A stretch of 15,086 nucleotides of DNA from Bacillota bacterium (lineage in GTDB: Bacteria > Bacillota > Clostridia > Lachnospirales > Anaerotignaceae): the NCBI GenBank assembly GCA_023413275.1, contig JAEZPX010000277.1:1-15086 (forward strand), written 5' to 3'. A program made the translations under genes and the position numbers. Within the stretch, counting starts at the first letter, position 1. Every line of letters begins with the position of its first letter. The notes below the pieces were generated by a model that saw nothing but the letters and a program-made list of their open reading frames with translations, made no database searches and was not told the origin of the DNA. Below are positions 7,601-13,865 of the stretch, one piece after another.

Positions 7601-8033
7601 CAACCAAGAGATGGGTGCAGAGGAAATCGAAGAAGCGTTATATCAAAAAATGCAAATGTCCGGTTTGATTTTAGAGAATGAAGCAGTCATTCAAGGCCTT
7701 GACCATGTTTTTATGGAGGATATGAAAGGAAAAAGCTCTGCAATTGTCCCTGTTGGATATACAAAAAAAGGAGAACCTTCTTCAACCGCTTATCTAGCTG
7801 ATGAAGAACAATATAAAAAGCTCCTTTCCTTTGTTGTCAATCGAGGGAAAGAGCTGGGAAATTCCATACAAAGTGGTGTCATTACCCCTTCTCCTTATCG
7901 TAAAAACGATCAAACCCCTTGTACATATTGTCGTTTCAAATCCATTTGTCGTTATGATTATGAAGATGAACCCAAATGGCGCAACTTAAAGAAAGTAGCT
8001 AAAAAGGATTTTTGGGATATGATTGAGGAATAA
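4647..8033 (+). CDS. addB: ATP-dependent helicase/deoxyribonuclease subunit B
   Basis: This 1128-aa protein is close to the 1166 aa of Bacillus AddB. The N-terminus has the AddB-type Walker A GTAGTGKT (8-15). The inactivated helicase core follows, and the C-terminal third is a RecB-family nuclease with GKIDRVD (D912) and DYKSG (D929, K931). The four cysteines of the AddB iron-sulfur staple are present: C769 in FAACPF and C1092, C1095, C1101 in CTYCRFKSIC. With AddA the enzyme resects double-strand ends and loads RecA after Chi recognition; AddB cuts the 5' strand and scans for Chi. The start is fixed by AGGAGG 7 nt upstream. Unusually, addA does not follow: a strong terminator comes about 33 nt after the stop and the next gene is on the other strand. 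All key residues look intact. Confidence 0.96.
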   Translation: MALRFIIGTAGTGKTHLCMDEIIDKQKKGLGRQIYIVPEQFTSQAEHDLIAQSPQNAILLAEVLSFGRLAHQNFSKNGMGRKAPLGDIGKSMALQKVLLDEKENLSFFGNVMNKIGFIDQLSLTISEFFQYYIEPSQLLEKVQTGNLTQGVTDKLTDLAKIYDAYIQFTNKDYILADETLSLLAAQLSVEKPFQETELWLDGFYGFTPQEYSVIENLLKLSTQVNVTLPMDEKSFYAPFLPQSAPFYEPYVTKNKFTRIAQENSIPLAPSVFLWENHRAGTPALNSLEKYYFQGYHKKCSLSESITITACPTKQEEITFAAGKIIRLVREKGLRYKEIAIVTNAMGAYEKSLRSILHEYGIPCFIDSRREIASHPLITMVTALLDIINYDFRYENVFAYLKSGLIPFTFEEQDALENYVLAYGIKGYKWQKENWEYGLKKEGEETIAYMNLLRQRFLEPFQPFLQIKRKGRLPLKEFIVLLFEHLETLHVAQTLVTWTEESIEKGNPSKAEEHRQIWQLLLQVLDKAAEILGEEPMTMGEAAKVLSAGLQKCTMGVIPPTTDCLVVGDIERSRLPEIKYLFVLGVNEGVLPSPSQPQGIFTEAERQLLMDTGMELANGGKQKAFEEQFLIYRGLTRPSQGLFLTFANGNTEGKALFPSPLIDRLCRMDSTLQIQSYSVFQAEEMVPASAFHLLGQKMRNHQKDIPMEPLWQDIYSFFATEPIWIKRLSLLRKGFITTKKQERLSVKTIRSLYGEKIFSSVSRLERFAACPFSYFAEYGLKATERKLYQLHTPDLGLLFHEVLELFSNKIQTENIPWDSLSQEKTEEMIFEAVDLAAPKLGEAVLMDSAANQYLIRRLKRISARAAWTLVRHLKNGDFVPSGYEIGFGNHEALPPIIIELAEGKELVLSGKIDRVDLLDAQGKRYAKIIDYKSGSKAFNFQDIYYGLQLQLLVYLDAYLKHYEKTETPLKPGGVFYFRISDPNLALNQEMGAEEIEEALYQKMQMSGLILENEAVIQGLDHVFMEDMKGKSSAIVPVGYTKKGEPSSTAYLADEEQYKKLLSFVVNRGKELGNSIQSGVITPSPYRKNDQTPCTYCRFKSICRYDYEDEPKWRNLKKVAKKDFWDMIEE

Positions 8034-8066
8034 AGAAATCGTCCCTTTCCTACTTCTAAACACATG

Positions 8067-8120
8067 AAAAAGGCTGATCTCAGAAAAACTTCAATTTCTG
8101 AATCAGCCTTTTACCCTTTT
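8067..8120. terminator. Bidirectional intrinsic terminator between addB and the ABC exporter gene
   Basis: GGCTGAT (8072-8078) and TCAGAAA (8080-8086) pair with TTTCTGA (8095-8101) and ATCAGCC (8102-8108), a 14-bp stem with one bulged C. A-tracts lie on the left and TTTT-A-CCC-TTTTT on the right, so it can stop transcription from both convergent genes. Confidence 0.85.
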
Positions 8121-8145
8121 TGTTTATGATTACTTCAGCTTGGTA

Positions 8146-8205
8146 TTACATAATTTCTGCATCTGCATATTTGAAATCTGAAATACCCAATTTATATTGG
8201 TTCAT
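8146..8205 (-). CDS. Possible 19-codon ORF after the ABC exporter
   Basis: ATG at 8205-8203, 4 nt after the exporter stop, opens MNQYKLGISDFKYADAEIM before TAA at 8148-8146. It lies between the exporter and their shared terminator, so it would be on the same mRNA. No convincing Shine-Dalgarno is seen; translation would have to rely on reinitiation after the exporter stop. The peptide matches nothing I recognise and may be chance. Confidence 0.15.
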   Translation of the reverse strand: MNQYKLGISDFKYADAEIM

Positions 8206-8209
8206 ATCA

Positions 8210-9952
8210 TTATCTATTCTCTATACCCTCAAACTGCATGTTATAATAGCGAGCATATATTCCATTCTTTTTTAGGAGCACTTCGTGCTTTCCTCTCTCT
8301 GTAATCCCCTCATCCGTCAATACAACAATTTCGTCAGCATTGCGAATGGTGCTAAGTCTATGGGCGATAACGATTGTAGTTCTATTTTCCGATAGTCTCT
8401 CCAAGGACTCTTGAATATACTTTTCGCTCTCATTATCTAGGGCAGAAGTAGCCTCGTCAAGAATCAAAACTTTCGGATTTTTCAAAAACACACGAGCAAT
8501 GGCAATTCTTTGCTTTTGTCCTCCCGAAAGGCGAGTGCCCCTCTCTCCCACAAAAGTATCATACCCATCAGGAAGAGAGAGGATAAACTCATGTATATTG
8601 GCATTTTTAGCGGCTTCATGAATCTCTTCTTCCGTTGCATTTAATCTGCCATAGGCAATATTATCCCGAATGTTGCCTGCAAAAATGTAAACATCCTGCT
8701 GTACAATGCCAATGGCAGAGCGCAAAGATTCTAAGGTTATAGAACGAATGTCCTTCCCATCAATCAATACAGCACCCTCTGTGACTTCATAAAAACGGGG
8801 CAGAAGGGAACAAAACGTGGTTTTTCCACCTCCCGATGGGCCTACCAAGGCCATGGTTTCCCCTGCTTTAATTTCCACACTCATATGGTTCAATACCTTG
8901 ATAGAGTCATCATAGCTAAAAGAGACATCACGATATTCAATATCTCCCCTTACCTCCACCAACTCTGTAGCATCAATAGCATCAACAATTTCTGGCTCTG
9001 TATCCAACACCTCTGTAAAACGTCGAAATCCCGCATAACCTTTCTGGAATTGCTCGGTAAAATTCAGCAAAAGCTCAATAGGATTCATATAGATATTGAC
9101 ATACAAAACATAAAGTGCAAGGTCGGTGGCAACAAGCTCATCCTTTGCAATGAAAATACCACCCACCACAATAATAATGGTATAGAAAAGGCCTTGAAAA
9201 AAGGAATTCCCCGCCATGTAACCGCCCATGGTACGATAGCTTCGATTTTTGGATTCCAAAAATGTCTGGTTACTTTCTTGAAATCTCTCATTTTCATATG
9301 ACTCATTTACAAAGGATTTCACCACACGAATGCCAGAAAGACTGTCCTGCACACGGGAATTGACCCCTGAAATTTTCAATCTGTTATCCATAAAAACCGC
9401 ACGCATTTTTTTATTTCTAAAGTAAGAAAAAAGAATCATAACTATGGTCACACCAATTAAAATAAACGTAAGTTTGGCATTCATTAGAAATAAAATAATA
9501 AAAGATCCTGTTATCTTCAACACAGACATAAAAATGTTCTCAGGGCCATGGTGTGCAAGCTCGGATATATCGAAAAGATCCGACACGATACGAGACATCA
9601 TGTCCCCCGTATTGTTTTTGTCATAATAGGAGAAACTCAACTTCTGCAAATGAGAAAACAAATCCTGCCGCATATCACTTTCCATTCTGGCACCCATTAT
9701 GTGCCCCCAAGAAGTTATAAAGTATTGAGCAAAATAGCGTACCACATACATGACCAGCAAAAGAACGCCTACATAGCCAATGATTTTTATGATATTCTCC
9801 CCGTCTCCAAGGAAAACTCCTCGATTCAGAATATTTAGAATCAAAGGGAAAGATAAATCAATGGCTGAAACAATCAGCGCACAAAATAAATCCATATAAA
9901 ATAAAAATAAATATGGTTTATAATATTTAGAAAATTTTTTAAAAAGCCTCAT
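8210..9952 (-). CDS. ABC exporter, fused membrane and ATPase half-transporter (MsbA/LmrA/YheI type)
   Basis: This 580-aa half-transporter has an N-terminal six-helix exporter domain (helices near 13-40, 56-80, 140-157, 159-178, 250-270 and 277-300). The ATPase carries Walker A GPSGGGKT (371-378), Q-loop Q418/Q419, signature LSGGQ (475-479), Walker B VLILDE (495-500) and H-loop H531. All catalytic residues are present, so it could work as a homodimer; no second half-transporter gene is beside it. The substrate may be a lipid, peptide or drug and cannot be told from sequence. No C39 peptidase domain is present, so it is not a processing peptide exporter. AAGGAG lies 13 nt before the ATG, a long spacing. 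The gene is transcribed away from the His/Cys-tail protein gene. Confidence 0.92.
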   Translation of the reverse strand: MRLFKKFSKYYKPYLFLFYMDLFCALIVSAIDLSFPLILNILNRGVFLGDGENIIKIIGYVGVLLLVMYVVRYFAQYFITSWGHIMGARMESDMRQDLFSHLQKLSFSYYDKNNTGDMMSRIVSDLFDISELAHHGPENIFMSVLKITGSFIILFLMNAKLTFILIGVTIVMILFSYFRNKKMRAVFMDNRLKISGVNSRVQDSLSGIRVVKSFVNESYENERFQESNQTFLESKNRSYRTMGGYMAGNSFFQGLFYTIIIVVGGIFIAKDELVATDLALYVLYVNIYMNPIELLLNFTEQFQKGYAGFRRFTEVLDTEPEIVDAIDATELVEVRGDIEYRDVSFSYDDSIKVLNHMSVEIKAGETMALVGPSGGGKTTFCSLLPRFYEVTEGAVLIDGKDIRSITLESLRSAIGIVQQDVYIFAGNIRDNIAYGRLNATEEEIHEAAKNANIHEFILSLPDGYDTFVGERGTRLSGGQKQRIAIARVFLKNPKVLILDEATSALDNESEKYIQESLERLSENRTTIVIAHRLSTIRNADEIVVLTDEGITERGKHEVLLKKNGIYARYYNMQFEGIENR

Positions 9953-10064
9953 AATGTTCTGTATTCTCCTTCGTAAGTAATTGTAAGTCCTATTTTCAGT
10001 TTCTTAAATGCAACTATATCTATATTTCAATCAAAATTGCACTATATATCTCTTGTATCCGTTC

Positions 10065-10073
10065 ATTATATCA
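10065..10073 (-). promoter_or_regulatory. Possible extended -10 promoter for the ABC exporter
   Basis: On the minus strand TGA-TATAAT (10073-10065) gives a perfect -10 with the TGn extension. The -35 region (TGTAAA at 10092-10087, 16-nt spacer) is weak. The leader would be about 105 nt. Confidence 0.35.
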
Positions 10074-10249
10074 ATAACACCAAAATTTTACACCCTTTTT
10101 TCTTATCCTACTATTTACTTCACAAAATCCATTACAAAGAAAACATCTTTTGAGCCTTGTTTTCCTACTGGTCAATTTGAAAAACCCTATTTTTATGCTT
10201 TAAATGACTGTTTTTGGCACATAACGCTTCACTTGAATAAAAAGTTTCG
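10074..10249. other. AT-rich divergent intergenic stretch, no gene seen
   Basis: The 375-nt gap between the two divergent genes (9953-10327) is AT-rich. Apart from the promoter motifs listed on each side I see no RNA element or repeat. An 85-codon frame at 10008-10265 has no ribosome binding site and shows no protein-like pattern. Confidence 0.5.
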
Positions 10250-10278
10250 TTGTACTTTTTCCTAAAACCCTATATAAT
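10250..10278 (+). promoter_or_regulatory. Sigma-A promoter of the His/Cys-tail gene unit
   Basis: TATAAT at 10273-10278 is perfect, with TTGTAC at 10250-10255 exactly 17 nt upstream. The start would be near 10285, about 43 nt before the TTG start codon. Confidence 0.6.
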
Positions 10279-10327
10279 AGATGGGAAACTTATTATAAGA
10301 TTTTGAATTCAGAAAGGAGATCTTCTT

Positions 10328-11926
10328 TTGTCAAATCATGCATCAGAGGAACAAATCAAAACACTTTCGGCGGAATATATTTACCAGCAAGCAATCGGCA
10401 GCCTGTTGCTACTTTTAATAAGCGCAATGGAAGAAGAGGAACAGCCCCCGCTACCTTACCAAATTCCTCAAGATATTGCTGAAATCAGAAAAGAAATCCG
10501 CGGCTATCTTTTAAATTTAGAAGACATATTAGATGGACTTACTGAAGGGCGTATTGCAGTTTTAGAAAACTGTATTTCTCTTAAAAAACGGCTTCTCTCC
10601 ATCTATGAAACCGTATATAGCTATTTTTCTCAATGGAACATTATTTCAACAACCATAAATGATCAAATTGCTCTGAGAAAATATATTGAAGATAAGGTTA
10701 CTGAAAAGCAAGTGGAATGGTCATTATTTTTTGCAGACTGCCATGCTTTTATGGAAAGTGCAGAGCATACATTAGCTCAAAAAAGCTATATGAGTCAGTT
10801 ATTAAAATGCATTCCCCTTTTCATTACTAGGGACAAGTTCTATACAGAAGTGAAGGAATGCCTAAATGCTGCCTTCACTGAGGAAAGCAAAGAATTTATC
10901 GAAATGTCCTTAAAAACCTTCGAGGGCTTTTGCTGCCCTGAAACAAATCCTCTTTACGGAAAATATTTCCCTGAAATTGCCGACGCCTTAGGCACAAAGC
11001 GTATGCTTTTGCCCCATAAAATGGAAGATGAATCTCTGGGCGAAGCCTATGGTGATCTAAATGATTTATTTGAAGCTTTGGAAGAAATAGAAGAATATTT
11101 TTCTTGCATTCTTCATGATATTAATTCCTGCATCCTTTTGCTGTATCTTAGCTATTCCTTTACCGAATTAACTCAAAGAGACGTAGCCTATAGTGATTTA
11201 TACCACGCTGTGTGTGAGTTTTTAGGTGGAGAATGGAATGTGACGGAAAAAGCCGCTTATTTGGACACATTAAACGAACAACTAGAAAAAGCTGTAGAGC
11301 CAGTCATTGATAAAGCAAATGAAATCGGTCGGCAAGAGTATGAACTTCTAGAGAAAATTGGCTCATTTGAAGGCTTTCATGAGGACACAAAGAAAGTTCT
11401 TATGACCGAAGAGTTTATAAGAGAATGCTTCTTTGGCAGTCTTAATGACGAATTATTCCGCTTTGACCTTCCAAATGACTTGCCTCCCGCTACACAAGAA
11501 GAAAAGAACAGCTTATTTGATGCTTTTATCGAAAATACAAGAAATAGCTTTGATACGTTGCCTGTACAAACAAGGAAAATCGCTATGCAAACCCTAATGG
11601 GAGCGCTGCCACCTGTTTGCACAGTTCAGGATATTATGCAACGCATTATGGATGCAATTGATAATGTTTCCACCGAGGAACAACGGGTTCTAATTGTAGA
11701 TAAGGTGGGTATGATATTTGCCGATAATGGTTATCAGTCCATTACAAATCAGGAAGAGGACCATCATCACAGTCATGAGCACACACATGATTGCGACTGC
11801 GGACATGACCACGGCCATCATCATGAGCACAAGCACGACTGCAACTGTGGGCACGACCACGGCCATCATAATGAGCACAAGCACGACTGCAACTGTGGGC
11901 ACGATCACGACCACAAGCGCCATTAA
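10328..11926 (+). CDS. Uncharacterised 532-aa protein with a His/Cys-rich metal-binding tail
   Basis: It starts at TTG 10328 with AAAGGAGA 7 nt upstream; no ATG is available in frame near it. Residues 1-477 are acidic and look mostly helical, with no signal peptide, no clear membrane segment and no domain I recognise. The tail (479-532) holds 23 His and 6 Cys in 54 residues. It is built from three 16-residue units of the type EHKHDCNCGHDHGHHN, each with a C-x-C-G-H-D-H core. Such tails are known from nickel/zinc storage or delivery proteins (HypB, SlyD, CooJ), but the body resembles none of these. A role in binding or buffering Ni, Zn, Co or Cu is inferred from the tail alone. A glyoxalase-like gene follows after 27 nt in the same unit. 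The ORF is certain; the function is unknown. Confidence 0.85.
   Translation: MSNHASEEQIKTLSAEYIYQQAIGSLLLLLISAMEEEEQPPLPYQIPQDIAEIRKEIRGYLLNLEDILDGLTEGRIAVLENCISLKKRLLSIYETVYSYFSQWNIISTTINDQIALRKYIEDKVTEKQVEWSLFFADCHAFMESAEHTLAQKSYMSQLLKCIPLFITRDKFYTEVKECLNAAFTEESKEFIEMSLKTFEGFCCPETNPLYGKYFPEIADALGTKRMLLPHKMEDESLGEAYGDLNDLFEALEEIEEYFSCILHDINSCILLLYLSYSFTELTQRDVAYSDLYHAVCEFLGGEWNVTEKAAYLDTLNEQLEKAVEPVIDKANEIGRQEYELLEKIGSFEGFHEDTKKVLMTEEFIRECFFGSLNDELFRFDLPNDLPPATQEEKNSLFDAFIENTRNSFDTLPVQTRKIAMQTLMGALPPVCTVQDIMQRIMDAIDNVSTEEQRVLIVDKVGMIFADNGYQSITNQEEDHHHSHEHTHDCDCGHDHGHHHEHKHDCNCGHDHGHHNEHKHDCNCGHDHDHKRH
11777..11920 (+). repeat. Three in-frame 48-bp tandem repeats coding the His/Cys tail
   Basis: Units begin with GAG at 11777, 11825 and 11873. 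Units 2 and 3 share their first 32 bases exactly. Unit 1 differs at scattered, mostly synonymous or conservative positions. The length is a multiple of three, so gain or loss of a unit keeps the frame. The stretch is richer in GC than the rest of the gene. Confidence 0.9.
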
Positions 11927-11953
11927 AAGTACAAAAGATAAAGGAGGCAGAAT

Positions 11954-12319
11954 ATGTTCACATTTAATCATTATAATTTTAATGTCATAGACCTTGAAAA
12001 AAGTATGGATTTTTATGAGAAAGCACTTGGATTAAAAGAGGTTCGTAGATTGGAATCTCCTGATGGCAGCTGGAAATTGGTTTATCTAGGAGATGGAGTA
12101 ACAGATTTTAATTTGGAATTGACATGGTTAAAAGAAAGAACTGCACCCTATAGCCTAGGTGAAAACGAATTTCATCTCGCCTTTGAAACAGAGGATTTTG
12201 ACGAAGCTCACAAAAAGCATGAAAAATTAGGTTGTATCTGCTTCGAAAACCCAGAAATGGGAATTTATTTTATCAGTGATCCCGATCATTATTGGATCGA
12301 AATCGTTCCAAAGGGCTAA
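11954..12319 (+). CDS. Glyoxalase I-like VOC superfamily metalloenzyme
   Basis: This 121-aa protein has two beta-alpha-beta-beta-beta modules typical of the vicinal oxygen chelate fold: NHYNFNVIDLEKSMDFYEKALG, then FHLAFETEDFDEAHKKHEKLG, ending DPDHYWIEIV. The four metal ligands of glyoxalase I align: H6, E55 in NLELT, H74 in FHLAF, and E116 in WIEIV. Its short length and lack of the eukaryotic insertions fit bacterial, often nickel-dependent, GloA. That enzyme isomerises the hemithioacetal of methylglyoxal and a thiol. Many Clostridia lack glutathione, so another thiol or another VOC substrate is possible. AAGGAGG lies 6 nt before the ATG. It is 27 nt after the His/Cys-tail gene and is probably co-transcribed, which places a metalloenzyme beside a candidate metal-binding protein. 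Confidence 0.85.
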   Translation: MFTFNHYNFNVIDLEKSMDFYEKALGLKEVRRLESPDGSWKLVYLGDGVTDFNLELTWLKERTAPYSLGENEFHLAFETEDFDEAHKKHEKLGCICFENPEMGIYFISDPDHYWIEIVPKG

Positions 12320-12323
12320 TAAG

Positions 12324-12373
12324 AAAAGCAGGAATTAATGGTGAAAACCAATAATTTCTGCTTTTTGTTTTTG
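12324..12373 (+). terminator. Strong intrinsic terminator after the VOC gene
   Basis: A stem of about 19 bp begins AAAAGCAG (12324-12331) and closes CTGCTTTT (12358-12365), with one mismatch and a G/U pair, a small A-rich loop, and TTTTTGTTTTTG following. It ends the 10328-12319 unit and marks the last host-like element before the prophage genes. Confidence 0.88.
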
Positions 12374-12462
12374 TAATAATAATCTAGAAAACTTCCAACT
12401 CATAGCCCACTCCGAAATTTCAAGGAAAACAGCTATGTGAAAGCTTTTTCATACCAAGATAC

Positions 12463-13083
12463 TTATTTCTTCTGAAGCACAGGAGTCTTCCCTTTACTAC
12501 TTACCTCGTACCCCAAAGCATCTCCAAGATCTCGTATTTTAACATAATTGGTTCCGTTCTTAAAAATCAGGTCTACAACAATTTCTTTACCATCTACAAT
12601 TATCTTCTCTCTGGTAACCACTTCATCATCCTCCTTGTCATAGTTAACATACTCCATCAATAACCAATGGGTAAAGCTATTCTGGCTCAGCGGTACTTCC
12701 CGCACACCATATGCCGAACCATCCGCAGCAATATAGTATGGAACATTTCCTACTAGACCCGTATAAATTCCTACATGACCGCTTTTCCAAACCAAAGCAC
12801 CAATAGGTGCATTTTTTATTGTGCCAATTGGCTCTTTGCGAACTGCTTTTTCAAACAGCTGAGCTGAACTTAGTACAACACCAGTAGCCCATGAAATTAA
12901 CCCCGAGCAGTCCACACACACCTTGCCAACCTTTTTCTCATCACTATTCCACACAAGCTTTACGCCAAACAACCCCTGCAAATAATTAAAGTTGGCCTGA
13001 GTCATAACGGTCCCCTTCATTCCGTATACATAAGGCGTCCCAAGCTTTGAGCGCGCAAAAGCTACTAACTGTTCACCTGTCAT
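12463..13083 (-). CDS. Prophage NlpC/P60 endolysin
   Basis: This 206-aa protein has an N-terminal NlpC/P60 domain: the ARSKLGTPYVYG start, catalytic Cys59 in DCSGLISW and His103 in SGHVGIYTG. It ends with a short wall-binding-like module (about 160-206), VDLIFKNGTNYVKIRDLGDALGYEV, which resembles the copper-amine-oxidase-N/stalk repeats often found in Clostridia cell-surface and phage lysins. There is no signal peptide, as expected for an enzyme released through a holin. It would cut the gamma-D-Glu to diamino acid bond or a similar stem-peptide bond. The start overlaps the holin stop by ATGA (13080-13083). It is the last gene of the lysis cassette. Confidence 0.88.
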   Translation of the reverse strand: MTGEQLVAFARSKLGTPYVYGMKGTVMTQANFNYLQGLFGVKLVWNSDEKKVGKVCVDCSGLISWATGVVLSSAQLFEKAVRKEPIGTIKNAPIGALVWKSGHVGIYTGLVGNVPYYIAADGSAYGVREVPLSQNSFTHWLLMEYVNYDKEDDEVVTREKIIVDGKEIVVDLIFKNGTNYVKIRDLGDALGYEVSSKGKTPVLQKK

Positions 13084-13433
13084 ACATCTTCCCCCTTTAC
13101 AACCTCTCTAATTGCCTTATTCTGTGTCAATAGTGTTCTCATCTCTTCTAATGCCGCATCTACCCAAGCGGAAAACATTTCAAAAGTAACTACCTTGGCT
13201 GCTGCTGGAAATCTTGAAATAAATAAATCCCATACATATCTAAGCTTCAGTTGCCCTGTTCCACCACCCAATTCTTTTTCTGCTTCAATACATGCATATA
13301 GCAACCATTCTTTGATTGTTTTGATTTGCTCCTGCGTAGGTTTCTTTACAAAATTAAAAATAAAAACACCAACACAGCATAATCCAGCAACCATCACTAC
13401 AATTAAAAACCAATTTTCAATAAACCAATTCAT
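13080..13433 (-). CDS. Phage holin, LLH-type
   Basis: This 117-aa protein has one strong N-terminal membrane helix (about 7-28), a basic turn, and then a conserved soluble part with GGGTGQLKLRYVWDLF, ISRFP and FEMFSAWVDAALEEM. This pattern matches the LLH family of phage holins found in Firmicute prophages. Holins form the membrane lesion that releases the endolysin, whose gene overlaps this one by 4 nt. GGGGGAG lies just upstream of the ATG. The membrane topology and neighbours fit; the family name is from memory of the motif. Confidence 0.8.
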   Translation of the reverse strand: MNWFIENWFLIVVMVAGLCCVGVFIFNFVKKPTQEQIKTIKEWLLYACIEAEKELGGGTGQLKLRYVWDLFISRFPAAAKVVTFEMFSAWVDAALEEMRTLLTQNKAIREVVKGEDV

Positions 13434-13454
13434 AATGCTCCCCCATTCATAATT

Positions 13455-13544
13455 TCATATATAGTTAACACTTAAATTATGTGCAAGCACACTTAACATA
13501 CAAATAGATATCAACCGCAACTCAATCATTTTTATCCGAAACAT
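13455..13544 (-). CDS. Possible 29-aa phage membrane peptide
   Basis: An ORF hidden between the XhlA-like and holin genes starts at ATG 13544, 10 nt after the XhlA-like stop, with AAGGA 7 nt upstream. It encodes MFRIKMIELRLISICMLSVL followed by AHNLSVNYI, an amphipathic to hydrophobic segment long enough to sit in a membrane. It fills most of an otherwise empty 121-nt gap in a tightly packed phage operon. I do not recognise a family. Confidence 0.35.
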   Translation of the reverse strand: MFRIKMIELRLISICMLSVLAHNLSVNYI

Positions 13545-13554
13545 CTCTTTTTCC

Positions 13555-13854
13555 TTAAGGTAGTTGTCCACCACTCAAAAGATAGCCCACCACCGCACCT
13601 ACCACAATCGTGATGACACGCTCAACCACACTTTCCCACCGTCTGATCGGCTTTTCAGCCAAAATTTTCACATCTGCTTTTATTTCCCGTACATCTTCTT
13701 TAATATATTCTTGCTCTTTTTGCATTACAGAAAAAGCATTTGTAAGCTGTTCCAGGTTATCCTGACGTTCTTCTAATTTATCCAGTCTATCTTTATTACT
13801 TTTGCTTCTTTGATCCACCTCAATTAATTTTTCAGAAACTTCATCCTGATTCAT
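13555..13854 (-). CDS. XhlA-like phage lysis-associated membrane protein
   Basis: This 99-aa protein has a long heptad-rich coiled coil (about 5-67, with KLEERQDNLEQL and IKEDVREIKADV), then RRWESVVERV, and one C-terminal membrane helix (about 77-94). This is the layout of the XhlA/haemolysin family, small membrane proteins that act with holins and endolysins in PBSX-like and other Firmicute phages. GGAGGTG precedes the ATG and the upstream structural gene ends 11 nt before it. The assignment rests on architecture and position. Confidence 0.75.
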   Translation of the reverse strand: MNQDEVSEKLIEVDQRSKSNKDRLDKLEERQDNLEQLTNAFSVMQKEQEYIKEDVREIKADVKILAEKPIRRWESVVERVITIVVGAVVGYLLSGGQLP

Positions 13855-13865
13855 CTTTTCACCTC

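Noticed and set aside
8885..9838. Several plus-strand frames of 60-138 codons opposite the ABC exporter
   Set aside because: They overlap a fully conserved exporter gene, lack ribosome binding sites and show no family pattern.
10008..10265. 85-codon frame in the divergent intergenic region
   Set aside because: It has no ribosome binding site, overlaps the promoter of the next gene and has an AT-driven composition rich in Tyr, Phe and Ile.
11777..11920. Tandem repeats considered as a CRISPR array
   Set aside because: There are no spacers; the repeats are contiguous, coding and in frame.
11690..11971. 93-codon frame antisense to the His/Cys tail
   Set aside because: It mirrors the repeats of the real gene and gives a low-complexity Val/Met/Ala protein without its own start signal.
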